A stretch of DNA of 64,000 bases, taken from an uncultured Prevotellaceae bacterium. GTDB taxonomy: Bacteria; Bacteroidota; Bacteroidia; Bacteroidales; Muribaculaceae. Location of the stretch: positions 1-64,000 of the forward strand of contig ONKU01000011.1 in NCBI GenBank assembly GCA_900318535.1, given 5' to 3'. Numbering within the stretch: position 1 is the first letter of the stretch; the number at the start of each line of letters is the position of its first letter. Below, piece after piece: positions 52,239-61,220 of the stretch. Below the pieces are notes generated by a model. The model was not told the DNA's origin. It ran no database searches and saw nothing but the letters and a program-made list of their open reading frames with translations. The translations under genes were made by a program, and so were the position numbers.

Positions 52239-54167
52239 TTATTTGTGCTTTTGGATGATGATGTTGCTGACCTTGGCCTCAAAGCCGGCGGGACATCCAC
52301 CGAAGTCGAGGATGAACTTACCCTGGTCAAACTCGATGTCTTCGCCATTGTTCTTGGCAACCACACCGATGAACTGGAGTACGTTCTCGCCATCCTCGAG
52401 GGCGAAGTCGCCCTTGTAGCACAGCGTGTTGGGATCGTTGGTCACGTCAGGATCCTTGTTGACCTTGACGGTGGCACGGCCCAGCTCCATGTTGGTGGTG
52501 ATGGTGACGCGAACATCATAAGCCTGGCCCTTCTCGATGTGCAGGGGTACGCCATTGATAGCGCACTGGGCCTGCCACTCCGAGGCGGTACCTTCGTTGG
52601 CAGTGATGGTATAAACACCGTTGGCAAAGGAGAAGCCCGGGTCAGCGATCTGTGACCAACCGGCATCTGCCCACCAGAAGCTCATCGTACCTGCAGTGTT
52701 GAAACCTGCACCCAGGTTCTCGGCAGAATTCACATCTACCCACTCTACAGTAGGCTCGTCGGGGGTAACGGGCAGGATGGTGCCGTCATCGTTAGCATGG
52801 TCCTTGAGGACGATGTTAGAGATGTTGACGGTGGTACCAGCCTGGCAACCGCCGAAGTCGAAGAACAGGTTAACACGCTCCATGTCGATACCGGGCATGT
52901 CGCTCTTCCAGAAGATGTAGTCTTGGCCAGCTTTCAGGTCAACACGGTCGGCAAAGTAGAAGACATTGTCGTCTCCGTCCATCACGAGCTTCACGGTGAC
53001 ACCGTTCAGGTCCTTGTCGCTGTTGAGGATGCAGGAGAAGTCATAGTGCTTGTCGGCACTTGTCGAGATGTTGGTCGTCTTGAATGCCATCTGTGCCTGC
53101 CACTGATCGGTAGTTGCCTCGGGCAGGAATACGGTATAGTCATTGCCATTGGCCTCAAAGCCGGGATCAGCAATCTGGTTCCAACCGGGAGCGTACCAGA
53201 AGAACATGTTGTATTCCACGTTCTTCCACATGTTGAAGTCGCTGTTGGGGTCAAATCCGGTGAATCCCTTCTCTTCGGGCTCGCTGGTGAAGATAAAGCG
53301 CCATGCGATACCACGGTCGGGAGCGTCATAGACGAGGACCATCTTCTTGGCCGTCAGCGTCTCGATACGGAACTTGGGATTCTCGTACTGGGCATCAGAG
53401 CTGATGTAGGGGAACAAGGTGTTGGGAGCGAGCTGGATGTAGGTCTGCTTGCTCACGTTGCCGTCGGCGTCCTCCCAATCATACTCCTCGAAGCTCCAGG
53501 TACTGTTCTGGTTGCCGATAGTGGCGTCCCAGTCAGCACCTTGTGTGCCCCACTTGGTAGTACCGGTGTTGACATAGGTCAAGCCGTCTTCACCGGCATT
53601 GTAGAAGTAGTTGCCGCCCTTGCGGTTCTCAGCGGTGAAGCTGATGCGGTCGTCATACATACCGAAGTCCTTCTTCTCATCGGGCTGAGCTGACCACCAT
53701 CCTGTACCGGCAGTGCCGGCGGGGCCGCAAGCCAAGTGGGCCACTTCCTTGTGGTCGAAGCGCCACTCCTTCTCGGTGATGCGACGGAAGTCGTTGGTAT
53801 AGTCAATCTTGGACTCGTTGAAGGTATATTCCTTCTTGATACCGGTCTGGCTGATGCCGTTGCGGTTACCCAGGCGCAGCTCGATGGTGTGAGTGCCTGC
53901 CTCGTTGTTCTTGTAACCCACTTCCTGCAGGGTAGAGTAGGAGGTGCCGTCGAGAATCCAAATGGGATAGACACCAGGTCCAGGAGTGTAGTTGGCAATC
54001 ATCTGGTTGGTCTCCTGGTCAACAGAGAGGTTGAAGTCAACACCGCTCACCGTGGGAAGACCGTTGGGGTCTGCTCCTTCAAATTCCTCGGGAGAGCAGG
54101 CCGTGAAAGCCATAGCCAATAACAGGATTGCTATTGCGCTGCTTATTTTGTTGATCTTGGTAATCAT
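52239..54167 (-). CDS. Surface glycan-binding lipoprotein with tandem CBM-like repeats
   Basis: A 642-residue lipoprotein (LLAMAFTACSPEEF, Cys24) in the position of SusE/SGBP-B genes. An N-terminal PKD-like domain (about 35-110) is followed by an unrecognised beta domain (about 120-315), then two related beta-sandwich modules. Module one holds FFWYAPGWNQIADPGFEANG and module two FWWADAGWSQIADPGFSFAN; each ends in FFDFGGCQAG or ILDFGGCPAG plus VSNI. These resemble CBM4/9-type carbohydrate-binding modules, and the conserved Trp residues could stack on glucose rings. No catalytic residues are recognised, so it likely binds the glycan. Confidence 0.8.
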   Translation of the reverse strand: MITKINKISSAIAILLLAMAFTACSPEEFEGADPNGLPTVSGVDFNLSVDQETNQMIANYTPGPGVYPIWILDGTSYSTLQEVGYKNNEAGTHTIELRLGNRNGISQTGIKKEYTFNESKIDYTNDFRRITEKEWRFDHKEVAHLACGPAGTAGTGWWSAQPDEKKDFGMYDDRISFTAENRKGGNYFYNAGEDGLTYVNTGTTKWGTQGADWDATIGNQNSTWSFEEYDWEDADGNVSKQTYIQLAPNTLFPYISSDAQYENPKFRIETLTAKKMVLVYDAPDRGIAWRFIFTSEPEEKGFTGFDPNSDFNMWKNVEYNMFFWYAPGWNQIADPGFEANGNDYTVFLPEATTDQWQAQMAFKTTNISTSADKHYDFSCILNSDKDLNGVTVKLVMDGDDNVFYFADRVDLKAGQDYIFWKSDMPGIDMERVNLFFDFGGCQAGTTVNISNIVLKDHANDDGTILPVTPDEPTVEWVDVNSAENLGAGFNTAGTMSFWWADAGWSQIADPGFSFANGVYTITANEGTASEWQAQCAINGVPLHIEKGQAYDVRVTITTNMELGRATVKVNKDPDVTNDPNTLCYKGDFALEDGENVLQFIGVVAKNNGEDIEFDQGKFILDFGGCPAGFEAKVSNIIIQKHK

Positions 54168-54195
54168 AATATTTAATCTCTAAATTACTTGATGA

Positions 54196-55731
54196 TTAAT
54201 AGTTGTTCTGAACCAGTGTGGGGTCAGCATCGAGCTCACTCTGTGCCAGAGGAATATACTTCTTGCTGGGAGTCCACGAGTTGGTACGGTAACCGTAGCT
54301 GTCGGGAACCAGGACGGTCGAAGCCTTCTGGGTTGCACCGGCAATGCCCTCGGCACGCACGAGGTCGAAGTAGCGCTTGCCCTCGCCACAGAATTCGAGA
54401 TGACGCTCGTTGAAGATGTCATCGATGGTGACGCTGGTCAGATTGCCAAGTCCGGCACGGTTGCGAACCTCGTTCACATAGCCGGCAGCCTCGGCTGCAC
54501 TGCCTCCGGTAAGGATCAACAGCTCAGCAGCGTTGAGCAGGGTCTCAGCATAGCGGTAGATGCGCTTGTTGTTGTTATAGTTCAGGTTCTTGCTGGTGGG
54601 GCAGTCCTTGTTGTTGTCGCTCTGGGGGCGATACTTGCCGTGCCAGATGTGGGTGTCCTGGTAGCGCTCGGTGTAGCTGTAGCCACGCACGTCCCAGCAG
54701 GTAACATCGCGACGCAGGTCGCCCTCGCTGTACATGTTGTAGGTTTCCACGCGCATGGGCAGGAAGCCCCAACCGTCGGCACCGCTGTCCCAGCCTTCAC
54801 CGCCGCCCCAACCGTTGGGCGAGCACAGGGTGGGAAATACAGTGCCACCGGCAGCCATCGAGGTGCTCCAGTCGCGCTGTGCCTGGTCATCGTTGTAGTT
54901 GATCTCAAAGATGCTCTCGGCGCACCACTCACCGCTCTCCTGCCACAGGTCATAGAAGCTGGGGTTGAGCTTGTAGCTGCTGTCGCCAATGATCTGCTTC
55001 ATGTAGGCGAGCGCCTGAGCATATCGGGCCTGGTCGTTCTGGTACATGACCATCTCGGCATAGAGCATGTAGGCAAAAGCCTGGCTCACGCGGCCAGCCT
55101 CGGCATTGGGCCAACGCATGGGCAGCACGTTAGAAGCGATGATCTCTTCAAGCTCGGGAAGGAGATTGTTGTAGATCTCGTCGGCAGTGATCTGCGGAGC
55201 AGTATAAGGCTGCGAGAGGTTCTCCAGATAGAAGGGCACGTTGCCGTAGTAGTGCCACAGGATATTATAATAGTACACGCGCAAGAGACGGGCCTGCATC
55301 TCCATCGAACGACGGAAACTCTCGCTGGCTTCGGTTTCCCACGAAGCATACTTGATAGCATCGTTGCAACGCTTGATGCCGCTGTAGAAGTCGCCCCACA
55401 AGGTAGCGAGGGTGTTGTTGCCGTCGGCCTCGAAGTTGAACAGACGGTGCCAGTGCTGGTTGTCGGTGTTATCGGAACCGCCTACCCAGAAGTCGTCGCC
55501 CATGATCTCGCCGTCAACGGTGAGGTCGTTGTAGGCGGTACCGTCCCAGTCGGGCCAGTGCAGAGGAGCGTAGGCTGCAGTGAGCGCCTCGTTAAGGGTC
55601 TCCTCGGTGGTGTAGTATTCCTCAAGGGGTTCACCCGTCGGGTTCTTCACCTCAAGAAAATCGTCGCTACAGGCAGTCAGTGCGAGAAATGCTGCACACA
55701 GGCCTGCTATGATATTAATATGCTTTTTCAT
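54196..55731 (-). CDS. SusD-like glycan-binding lipoprotein (upstream PUL)
   Basis: A 511-residue SusD/RagB-family lipoprotein (AAFLALTACSDDFL, Cys21). Family features include EYYTTEETLNEALTAAYAPL, LLRVYYYNILWHYYGNVPFY and the C-terminal AETLLNAAELLILTGG and DIFNERHLEFCGEGKRYFDL. It lies 24 bases after its SusC partner and 28 before the SGBP gene. Confidence 0.94.
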   Translation of the reverse strand: MKKHINIIAGLCAAFLALTACSDDFLEVKNPTGEPLEEYYTTEETLNEALTAAYAPLHWPDWDGTAYNDLTVDGEIMGDDFWVGGSDNTDNQHWHRLFNFEADGNNTLATLWGDFYSGIKRCNDAIKYASWETEASESFRRSMEMQARLLRVYYYNILWHYYGNVPFYLENLSQPYTAPQITADEIYNNLLPELEEIIASNVLPMRWPNAEAGRVSQAFAYMLYAEMVMYQNDQARYAQALAYMKQIIGDSSYKLNPSFYDLWQESGEWCAESIFEINYNDDQAQRDWSTSMAAGGTVFPTLCSPNGWGGGEGWDSGADGWGFLPMRVETYNMYSEGDLRRDVTCWDVRGYSYTERYQDTHIWHGKYRPQSDNNKDCPTSKNLNYNNNKRIYRYAETLLNAAELLILTGGSAAEAAGYVNEVRNRAGLGNLTSVTIDDIFNERHLEFCGEGKRYFDLVRAEGIAGATQKASTVLVPDSYGYRTNSWTPSKKYIPLAQSELDADPTLVQNNY

Positions 55732-55755
55732 ATTGATAATTTCTTTATTGGATTG

Positions 55756-58700
55756 TTAGAATGAGAGGTTGCATCCGACAGTGAAGGTGCGTGCTTGCGG
55801 ATAGATACCGTAGTCTACACCAAGGCTGGTGGAACCAGAACCGATTTCAGGATCGAAACCCCAATACTTGGTCCAGGTGAAGAGATTCTCGGCACGGCCA
55901 TAAATGCGCAGGCGGCTGATGCCGATCTTGTTGGTCAGGCTGGGGTGCAAGGTGTAACCGAGGGTGATGTTCTTCAGGCGCAGGTAGCTGCCGTCCTGAA
56001 TGTACATGTCACTGCATACCCAGTTCTTGGAGTCACCCAGGGTGGGCACGGTGTTGCTGGTGCCTTCACCGGTCCAGCGCTGGAGTACCCAAGTGGGATA
56101 GTTACCCGAGGCGATGTCCTGACGGTAGGTGGCGTCGAATACGTCGGCACCATGAACGCCCTGGAAGAAGACGCCAAAGTCGAAGCCCTTCCAGTCAACG
56201 TCGAAGGTCAGACCAAAGGTCCAGTCGGGCACACCGTTACCGATGTTGGTACGGTCGTCGCTGTTGATCTTGTTGTCACCGTTGGTGTCCACGAAGCGGA
56301 AGTCACCAGGATTTGACGAGGTGCCGTACTTTGAGTTATAGGCGTCGGCCTCGGCCATGTTCTGGATGATGCCGTCGGTCTTGTAGCCATAGAAGAAGGG
56401 GAAGGGCTGGCCATTCTCGGCACGTGTGCCACCATCGCTGAACTGGCTGATGCCGTAGTTCAGGAAGCCGGTGTCGTTACCCAGGTTTTTCAGCTTGTTC
56501 TTCAGGTAAGAAGCGTTACCCTTCACATTGAAGTGTGCATCGGCGATGTTCCAGCGATAACCGAGCTCAAACTCGACACCGCTGTTTTCCATGTCACCCA
56601 CGTTGGCCAGAGGACGGGCCTCACCCACGTAGCTGGGGATAGGCATCTCGATGATCATGCCGTTGGTCTTCTTGATATAATAGTCAACGCTGAAGGTCAA
56701 CTTGTTGTTCCAGAAGCCGAAGTCGATACCGAGGTCGGTCTGTTCGCTCTCCTCCCACTTGAGGTCTTCGTTAGCCAGGCGGTTGGCCTTGGAGCCGTAA
56801 ACCATGGCTCCGGTCTGACCGAAGTAGTAGTTGCTGGTGTTGCCCAGAGCCGTCAAGGTGGTGTAAGCAAAGTCACCGATGTTGTCGTTACCGTTCTTAC
56901 CCCAGCTGAAACGCAGTTTCAAGTTGTTAAGCCAGTCGCGCTGATCCTCCATGAACTTCTCGTTCATGATGTTCCAACCCAGCGAGAATGAGGGGAAGAT
57001 ACCGTAGCGGTGGTTTGAACCGAAACGGCTCGAACCGTCGCGGCGCACGGTTGCCTGGAACATGTAGCGCTCGTCGTAGTTGTAGCTGACACGGGCAAAC
57101 AGTGAAGACAGGCGATGCTCGGTGTAGGGACCACCCCAAGCGCCCACGAGGCTCGTGGCACCGGTCATCTTGCCGTCGGCGTCGGTCGAGATCTCCAGAT
57201 CGCCGCCGGTGGTGTAGTTGATGCTAGGCTTGTCGGGGTTCACGAGATACCAGTGTGAACCGCCCAGTTCGTCGCCCTTGAACTTCAAGGCACTCTGGCC
57301 GAGCACGACACCGATGGTGTGCTTGCCGAAGGTCTTGTCGTAGGTTACGGTGTTCTCCACCTGCCAGGTGCAGTTGTTGCCCTTGAAGGCCACGGCCGAG
57401 GTGTGGTCGGCATTGTTGTTACCCGAGAGGTAGTACTCCTGCAGGGTAGCGCCATTGTAGCCCCAGAACGAAAGCTCAGCGCTGTAGGTGAAGTGGTACT
57501 TCAGAGCATCCCACAGCTGCAGGTCAACCGAGAACTTGGGCATGAACTTGTGGCTCCAGTTCTTGTTGGGATTGCCATGCATCATGGCGATGGGGTTGTT
57601 CTGCTCCTGATAGCTGCCGATGAAGCCGGGAATCGTGTAGGGCTGTCCGTTCTCATCCTTATACAGGTCGTATGCGCTGTAGCGGTCAATCATCTCCTGT
57701 GCGATGGCACCTTTCAGGGTTACGGGCAGGGTGGGAGCGAGGTAGAGGGCCGAACCCAGGGGAGATCCCCAAGTGGAGTTGGCCTCGATGCCGGTGCTGT
57801 GCACGCGCATATAAGAAAGGTTAGCGCCCAGATCCAATTTGTTCAGGAAGTTGCGCTCCTTGGTGGCATCGATGAGGTTGAACATGTTGTTGGCGCGGAT
57901 GGTCAGACGGTCATAGTTTGACTGGCCATAGTTACCGCCCACGATACCGTCTTGGGTGAAGTAACCCAGCGAGAGGTAGTAGTTCACCTTCTCTGAAGCA
58001 CCGCTGATCGATACGTCGTGCTGCATGATGGGAGCATTGTCGTTGAAGAGCAGATCCTGCCAGTTGGTACCGAAGCCGACAATCTTGTCGCCGTTGGCGT
58101 CAACCAGGTTGTAGGGATCCTGATAGAGAGGAGACAGGCCGTTCTGCACGCGGCGCTCGTTCTGCAGGATAGCATAGTCGGTAGCGCCGGTCACTTTGCG
58201 CTTTCTCCAGGGGCTCTGCCAGCCATAGGAGAAATCGTAGTTGATGCTGGCCTTACCCATGCGGCCCTTCTTGGTCGTCACGAGGATAACACCGTTGGCG
58301 GCACGAGCACCGTAGATGGCACCCGATGCGGCATCCTTCAGCACCTCCATGCTCTCGATGTCATTGGGGTTGACGCTCTCCATACCGTACTGGTCGGTGG
58401 GCATGCCGTCAATGATGTAGAGTGGGTTGGAGTCGTTGATGGTGCCGATACCGCGGATGCGGATCATCGACTGTGCACCGGGCTGGCCCGACGAAGAGGT
58501 GACGTTGACACCGGCGGCCATACCCTTCAGGGCATCCTCGGCACGCAGACGGGTCTTGCCTGCCAGGTCTTCAGCTGAGACCTTAGCGATGGAGGCCGTC
58601 ACAACGCTCTTCTTCTGCACACCATAACCGATAACAACCACCTCGTTGAGCAACTCGGCGTCCTCGGTGATGACGATGTGCATGTTCTGGCCGGCAAGCA

Positions 58701-58944
58701 CGGTCTGCTTACCATAGCCCACATAAGTGATTTCCAACTCGGCACCAGCGGGTGCGTTGATGGAGAAATTGCCGTCGAAGTCCGTAACGGTGGTGTTCGA
58801 CGTTCCCTTTTGCACGATCGTAGCACCAATCACCGGCTCGCCGTTGGGGTCAACGACAGTACCCGTGAAGGTCTGATTCTGTGCAAATGCCGCTATGGAC
58901 AGCATGACTGTCAACAGCAGCGAAAGTAATTTTTTCTCTTTCAT
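55756..58944 (-). CDS. SusC-like TonB-dependent transporter (upstream PUL)
   Basis: A 1062-residue outer-membrane importer with signal peptide (LLLTVMLSIAAFAQ), carboxypeptidase-regulatory-like domain (GTVVDPNGEPVIGATIVQKG), TonB-box-like LNEVVVIGYGVQKK, plug (IRIRGIGTINDSNPLYIIDG, ASGAIYGARAANGVILVTT) and a large barrel ending in VGCNLSF. First gene of the upstream PUL, divergent from the regulator. The barrel is full length with no frame break. Confidence 0.95.
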   Translation of the reverse strand: MKEKKLLSLLLTVMLSIAAFAQNQTFTGTVVDPNGEPVIGATIVQKGTSNTTVTDFDGNFSINAPAGAELEITYVGYGKQTVLAGQNMHIVITEDAELLNEVVVIGYGVQKKSVVTASIAKVSAEDLAGKTRLRAEDALKGMAAGVNVTSSSGQPGAQSMIRIRGIGTINDSNPLYIIDGMPTDQYGMESVNPNDIESMEVLKDAASGAIYGARAANGVILVTTKKGRMGKASINYDFSYGWQSPWRKRKVTGATDYAILQNERRVQNGLSPLYQDPYNLVDANGDKIVGFGTNWQDLLFNDNAPIMQHDVSISGASEKVNYYLSLGYFTQDGIVGGNYGQSNYDRLTIRANNMFNLIDATKERNFLNKLDLGANLSYMRVHSTGIEANSTWGSPLGSALYLAPTLPVTLKGAIAQEMIDRYSAYDLYKDENGQPYTIPGFIGSYQEQNNPIAMMHGNPNKNWSHKFMPKFSVDLQLWDALKYHFTYSAELSFWGYNGATLQEYYLSGNNNADHTSAVAFKGNNCTWQVENTVTYDKTFGKHTIGVVLGQSALKFKGDELGGSHWYLVNPDKPSINYTTGGDLEISTDADGKMTGATSLVGAWGGPYTEHRLSSLFARVSYNYDERYMFQATVRRDGSSRFGSNHRYGIFPSFSLGWNIMNEKFMEDQRDWLNNLKLRFSWGKNGNDNIGDFAYTTLTALGNTSNYYFGQTGAMVYGSKANRLANEDLKWEESEQTDLGIDFGFWNNKLTFSVDYYIKKTNGMIIEMPIPSYVGEARPLANVGDMENSGVEFELGYRWNIADAHFNVKGNASYLKNKLKNLGNDTGFLNYGISQFSDGGTRAENGQPFPFFYGYKTDGIIQNMAEADAYNSKYGTSSNPGDFRFVDTNGDNKINSDDRTNIGNGVPDWTFGLTFDVDWKGFDFGVFFQGVHGADVFDATYRQDIASGNYPTWVLQRWTGEGTSNTVPTLGDSKNWVCSDMYIQDGSYLRLKNITLGYTLHPSLTNKIGISRLRIYGRAENLFTWTKYWGFDPEIGSGSTSLGVDYGIYPQARTFTVGCNLSF

Positions 58945-59051
58945 GTCACATTGTTTATTTGTTTAATAAAAAATATAATGTTGGTTACTGTTTGGTCATC
59001 TTGTGATTGTAAAGGCTTTCAAAAGCTGGTTCTTGGGCCGTAGCCGCATCG

Positions 59052-59059
59052 CAAATTTA
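59052..59059 (-). promoter_or_regulatory. -7 box of the upstream PUL
   Basis: Minus-strand TAAATTTG at 59059-59052, about 108 bases before the susC start; no TTTG at the -33 position, as may be expected of an activator-dependent promoter. The rest of the gap to 59305 is AT-rich and holds the divergent regulator promoter. Confidence 0.5.
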
Positions 59060-59244
59060 GATGAATATAAGATGTGTTGTTCACGATAAAAATGAAAAAG
59101 TGGATGTTTTGAGATGCTATTTTGCTGCAATCCTCAACAAATCAGATATTTAATGATATTCATCAATCGTTAAAAAGTGGTTAAAATGAACCCCTGCCGA
59201 AAAACATGAAAAACGCCATTTCATCGAAGATTTTGCCATTTTTG

Positions 59245-59275
59245 TTGCTCGGGAGACAGATTAAACCTAAATTTG
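59245..59275 (+). promoter_or_regulatory. Promoter of the PUL regulator
   Basis: TTG at 59245-59247, a 20-base spacer and TAAATTTG at 59268-59275; the ATG is 30 bases downstream. Confidence 0.6.
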
Positions 59276-59305
59276 CCGACGCATTAAAAAAGAAGACCTT
59301 CTGAA

Positions 59306-60955
59306 ATGAAAAACCGAATTCTGATATATGTCCTGTTATTGTTGTTCGCGTCACCGGTTGTGATGGCTGATGAGATCAACCTGGGACAGGTGTACCGCCA
59401 GCTCGACGAGGCCATTGAACACACCGACGAGTATGTGCTGCAACGTGAAAACCGCATCAAAGAGGCGAAAACAGCTCTTGTTAACGCCCGGGACGACAAA
59501 AAGCGATATGAGATTTGCCGCCAGCTCTATGACGAGTATAGGCCCTACATGAACGATTCTGCCATCCATTACATCGACCGGTGCATCACCCTGGCCGAAG
59601 GACTGGGCAACCGAGTCCAAGTGCAAGAATGTCAGATACAGCTAGCCTGGCAGTGCACCGAGTCTGGAATGTATTATGAGGCGATGGATATCCTGCACAG
59701 CATTGATACTGAGCAGATTAGTGACGCCCGTAGCCTCAATCAATACCACAGCACCCTTGCCCACCTTTACAGTGAGTTGGGGTATTATTGCAAGGTGCCG
59801 CGGCTCCAGCAGGCTTATTATGCCAAGGGTGACCAGTATAGGCAATTGATCGACCCGACTGTTTGCTCGAGTGATGAAGCATTGCAAATCAAGGAGGTGA
59901 CATGTTTTGGCGCCGGTGATGCCCAGGGTGCACTGCGCTATAGCGACATGCGACTGAAACAAGTTAAGGAGGGATCCCACGAATTCGCCATAGTGGCATT
60001 TTACCGTTATCTGGACTATCAGTTGTCGGGCGACTCGGTGCAGGCGCGCTACTGGGTCACCCAATCGGCGCTGAGTGACGTCAGGAACGCCGTGATGGAT
60101 CAGGGTGCCATGTGGGAATTGGCCAATCTACTCATGGCTGATGGGGATATGGACCGTGCCTACCGGTATATCCACTTTGCATGGCAATGCGCAAGCAAGT
60201 TCAATACGGTGAAGCGAAATAGCCAGATTTCGCCCGTTTTGACGGCCATTAGCGACAATTATGAGGCTTCTCTCAAGCGTGCTAACCGCCAACTTCTTTA
60301 TTTGGCGATTGTGGCGAGTCTGCTGGCCGCCCTGTTCCTGGGCATCCTGTTCTACAGCAACAGTCAGCGCAAAAAGTTGGCACGGGCACGTAATGAGCTC
60401 AGTGCCAGCAATACGCAATTAGCAGAGCTGAACGCTCAGCTGTCGGATCTGAACAGCCGGATGCGCCAGACCAACATCAAACTCAACGAGTCAAACCGCG
60501 TCAAGGACGAATATGTGGGTCGTTTCATTCACCTGTGCTCTTTCTATATCGACCGTCTGGACGAGATGCGCAAGCGCATTCACAAGATGGTCAAGAGCAA
60601 AGATTTGGATGCCTTATACAAGTTTACCGAGGGTAACGATCTGAGGGATAAGAATTTGACGGATCTGTACGAGATGTTTGACAGCACCTTCCTGCATCTG
60701 TTTCCCAACTTCGTGAACGATTTCAATGCCCTTCTGAAGCCCGAATGCCGCATCTCCTTGCCCGACGAGGGGGTGCTGGGCACTGACCTGCGCATCTTTG
60801 CCCTCATCCGCCTGGGCATCGAGGACAGCAGCCGCATTGCCGAGTTCCTGCATTACTCGGTCAACACTATCTACAACTACCGCGCGCGGGTCAAGAACGG
60901 CGCCCTAGACGACCGCGACGCCTTTGAAAGCCAGGTCAAGGCCATCGGCATGTAA
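59306..60955 (+). CDS. Membrane-anchored TPR/HTH transcriptional regulator (DUF6377/SusR-like)
   Basis: A 549-residue protein with a signal peptide (ILIYVLLLLFASPVVMA), a helical TPR-like sensor region (about 20-325), one transmembrane segment (LLYLAIVASLLAALFLGILF, about 331-350), a coiled coil (ARNELSASNTQLAELNAQLS) and a cytoplasmic C-terminal part ending in a LuxR/SusR-like helix-turn-helix (DLRIFALIRLGIEDSSRIAE, FLHYSVNTIYNYRARV). This layout fits regulators that sense a periplasmic oligosaccharide and activate a nearby PUL. It is divergent from susC of the upstream PUL, its most likely target. DUF6377 is named from memory. The gene shows no frame damage. Confidence 0.85.
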   Translation: MKNRILIYVLLLLFASPVVMADEINLGQVYRQLDEAIEHTDEYVLQRENRIKEAKTALVNARDDKKRYEICRQLYDEYRPYMNDSAIHYIDRCITLAEGLGNRVQVQECQIQLAWQCTESGMYYEAMDILHSIDTEQISDARSLNQYHSTLAHLYSELGYYCKVPRLQQAYYAKGDQYRQLIDPTVCSSDEALQIKEVTCFGAGDAQGALRYSDMRLKQVKEGSHEFAIVAFYRYLDYQLSGDSVQARYWVTQSALSDVRNAVMDQGAMWELANLLMADGDMDRAYRYIHFAWQCASKFNTVKRNSQISPVLTAISDNYEASLKRANRQLLYLAIVASLLAALFLGILFYSNSQRKKLARARNELSASNTQLAELNAQLSDLNSRMRQTNIKLNESNRVKDEYVGRFIHLCSFYIDRLDEMRKRIHKMVKSKDLDALYKFTEGNDLRDKNLTDLYEMFDSTFLHLFPNFVNDFNALLKPECRISLPDEGVLGTDLRIFALIRLGIEDSSRIAEFLHYSVNTIYNYRARVKNGALDDRDAFESQVKAIGM

Positions 60956-61058
60956 ACCCAGGGTATCATCGGATCAAAGGATTCCCCTCCTTTTCAGCCA
61001 TGCCGTTCTATTTAACGTGAGTTCGATGAAGTTTTATGCTGAGGCAACCCGTTGTTTT

Positions 61059-61086
61059 GTAGAAACGCAATATTTTGCGTCTCTAC
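61059..61086. repeat. GTAGAGACGCAA palindromic repeat, copy 2
   Basis: GTAGAAACGCAA, loop TATT, TTGCGTCTCTAC: 11 of 12 arm bases pair. It matches the palindrome at 19198-19222. It lies between the converging regulator and DUF4421 genes and may act as their terminator. The rest of 60958-61220 shows nothing else. Confidence 0.78.
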
Positions 61087-61220
61087 ATGTAGAACAATGT
61101 CAATTTTAAATATAATTTGAATTATTTCCCGCACGCAGGGCGGTTATGATTGTGGCATTTGAATTATTAATGACACAGTCACATTCTTTTGCCGTGAGCT
61201 GCACATCATGGGTTCATTTC

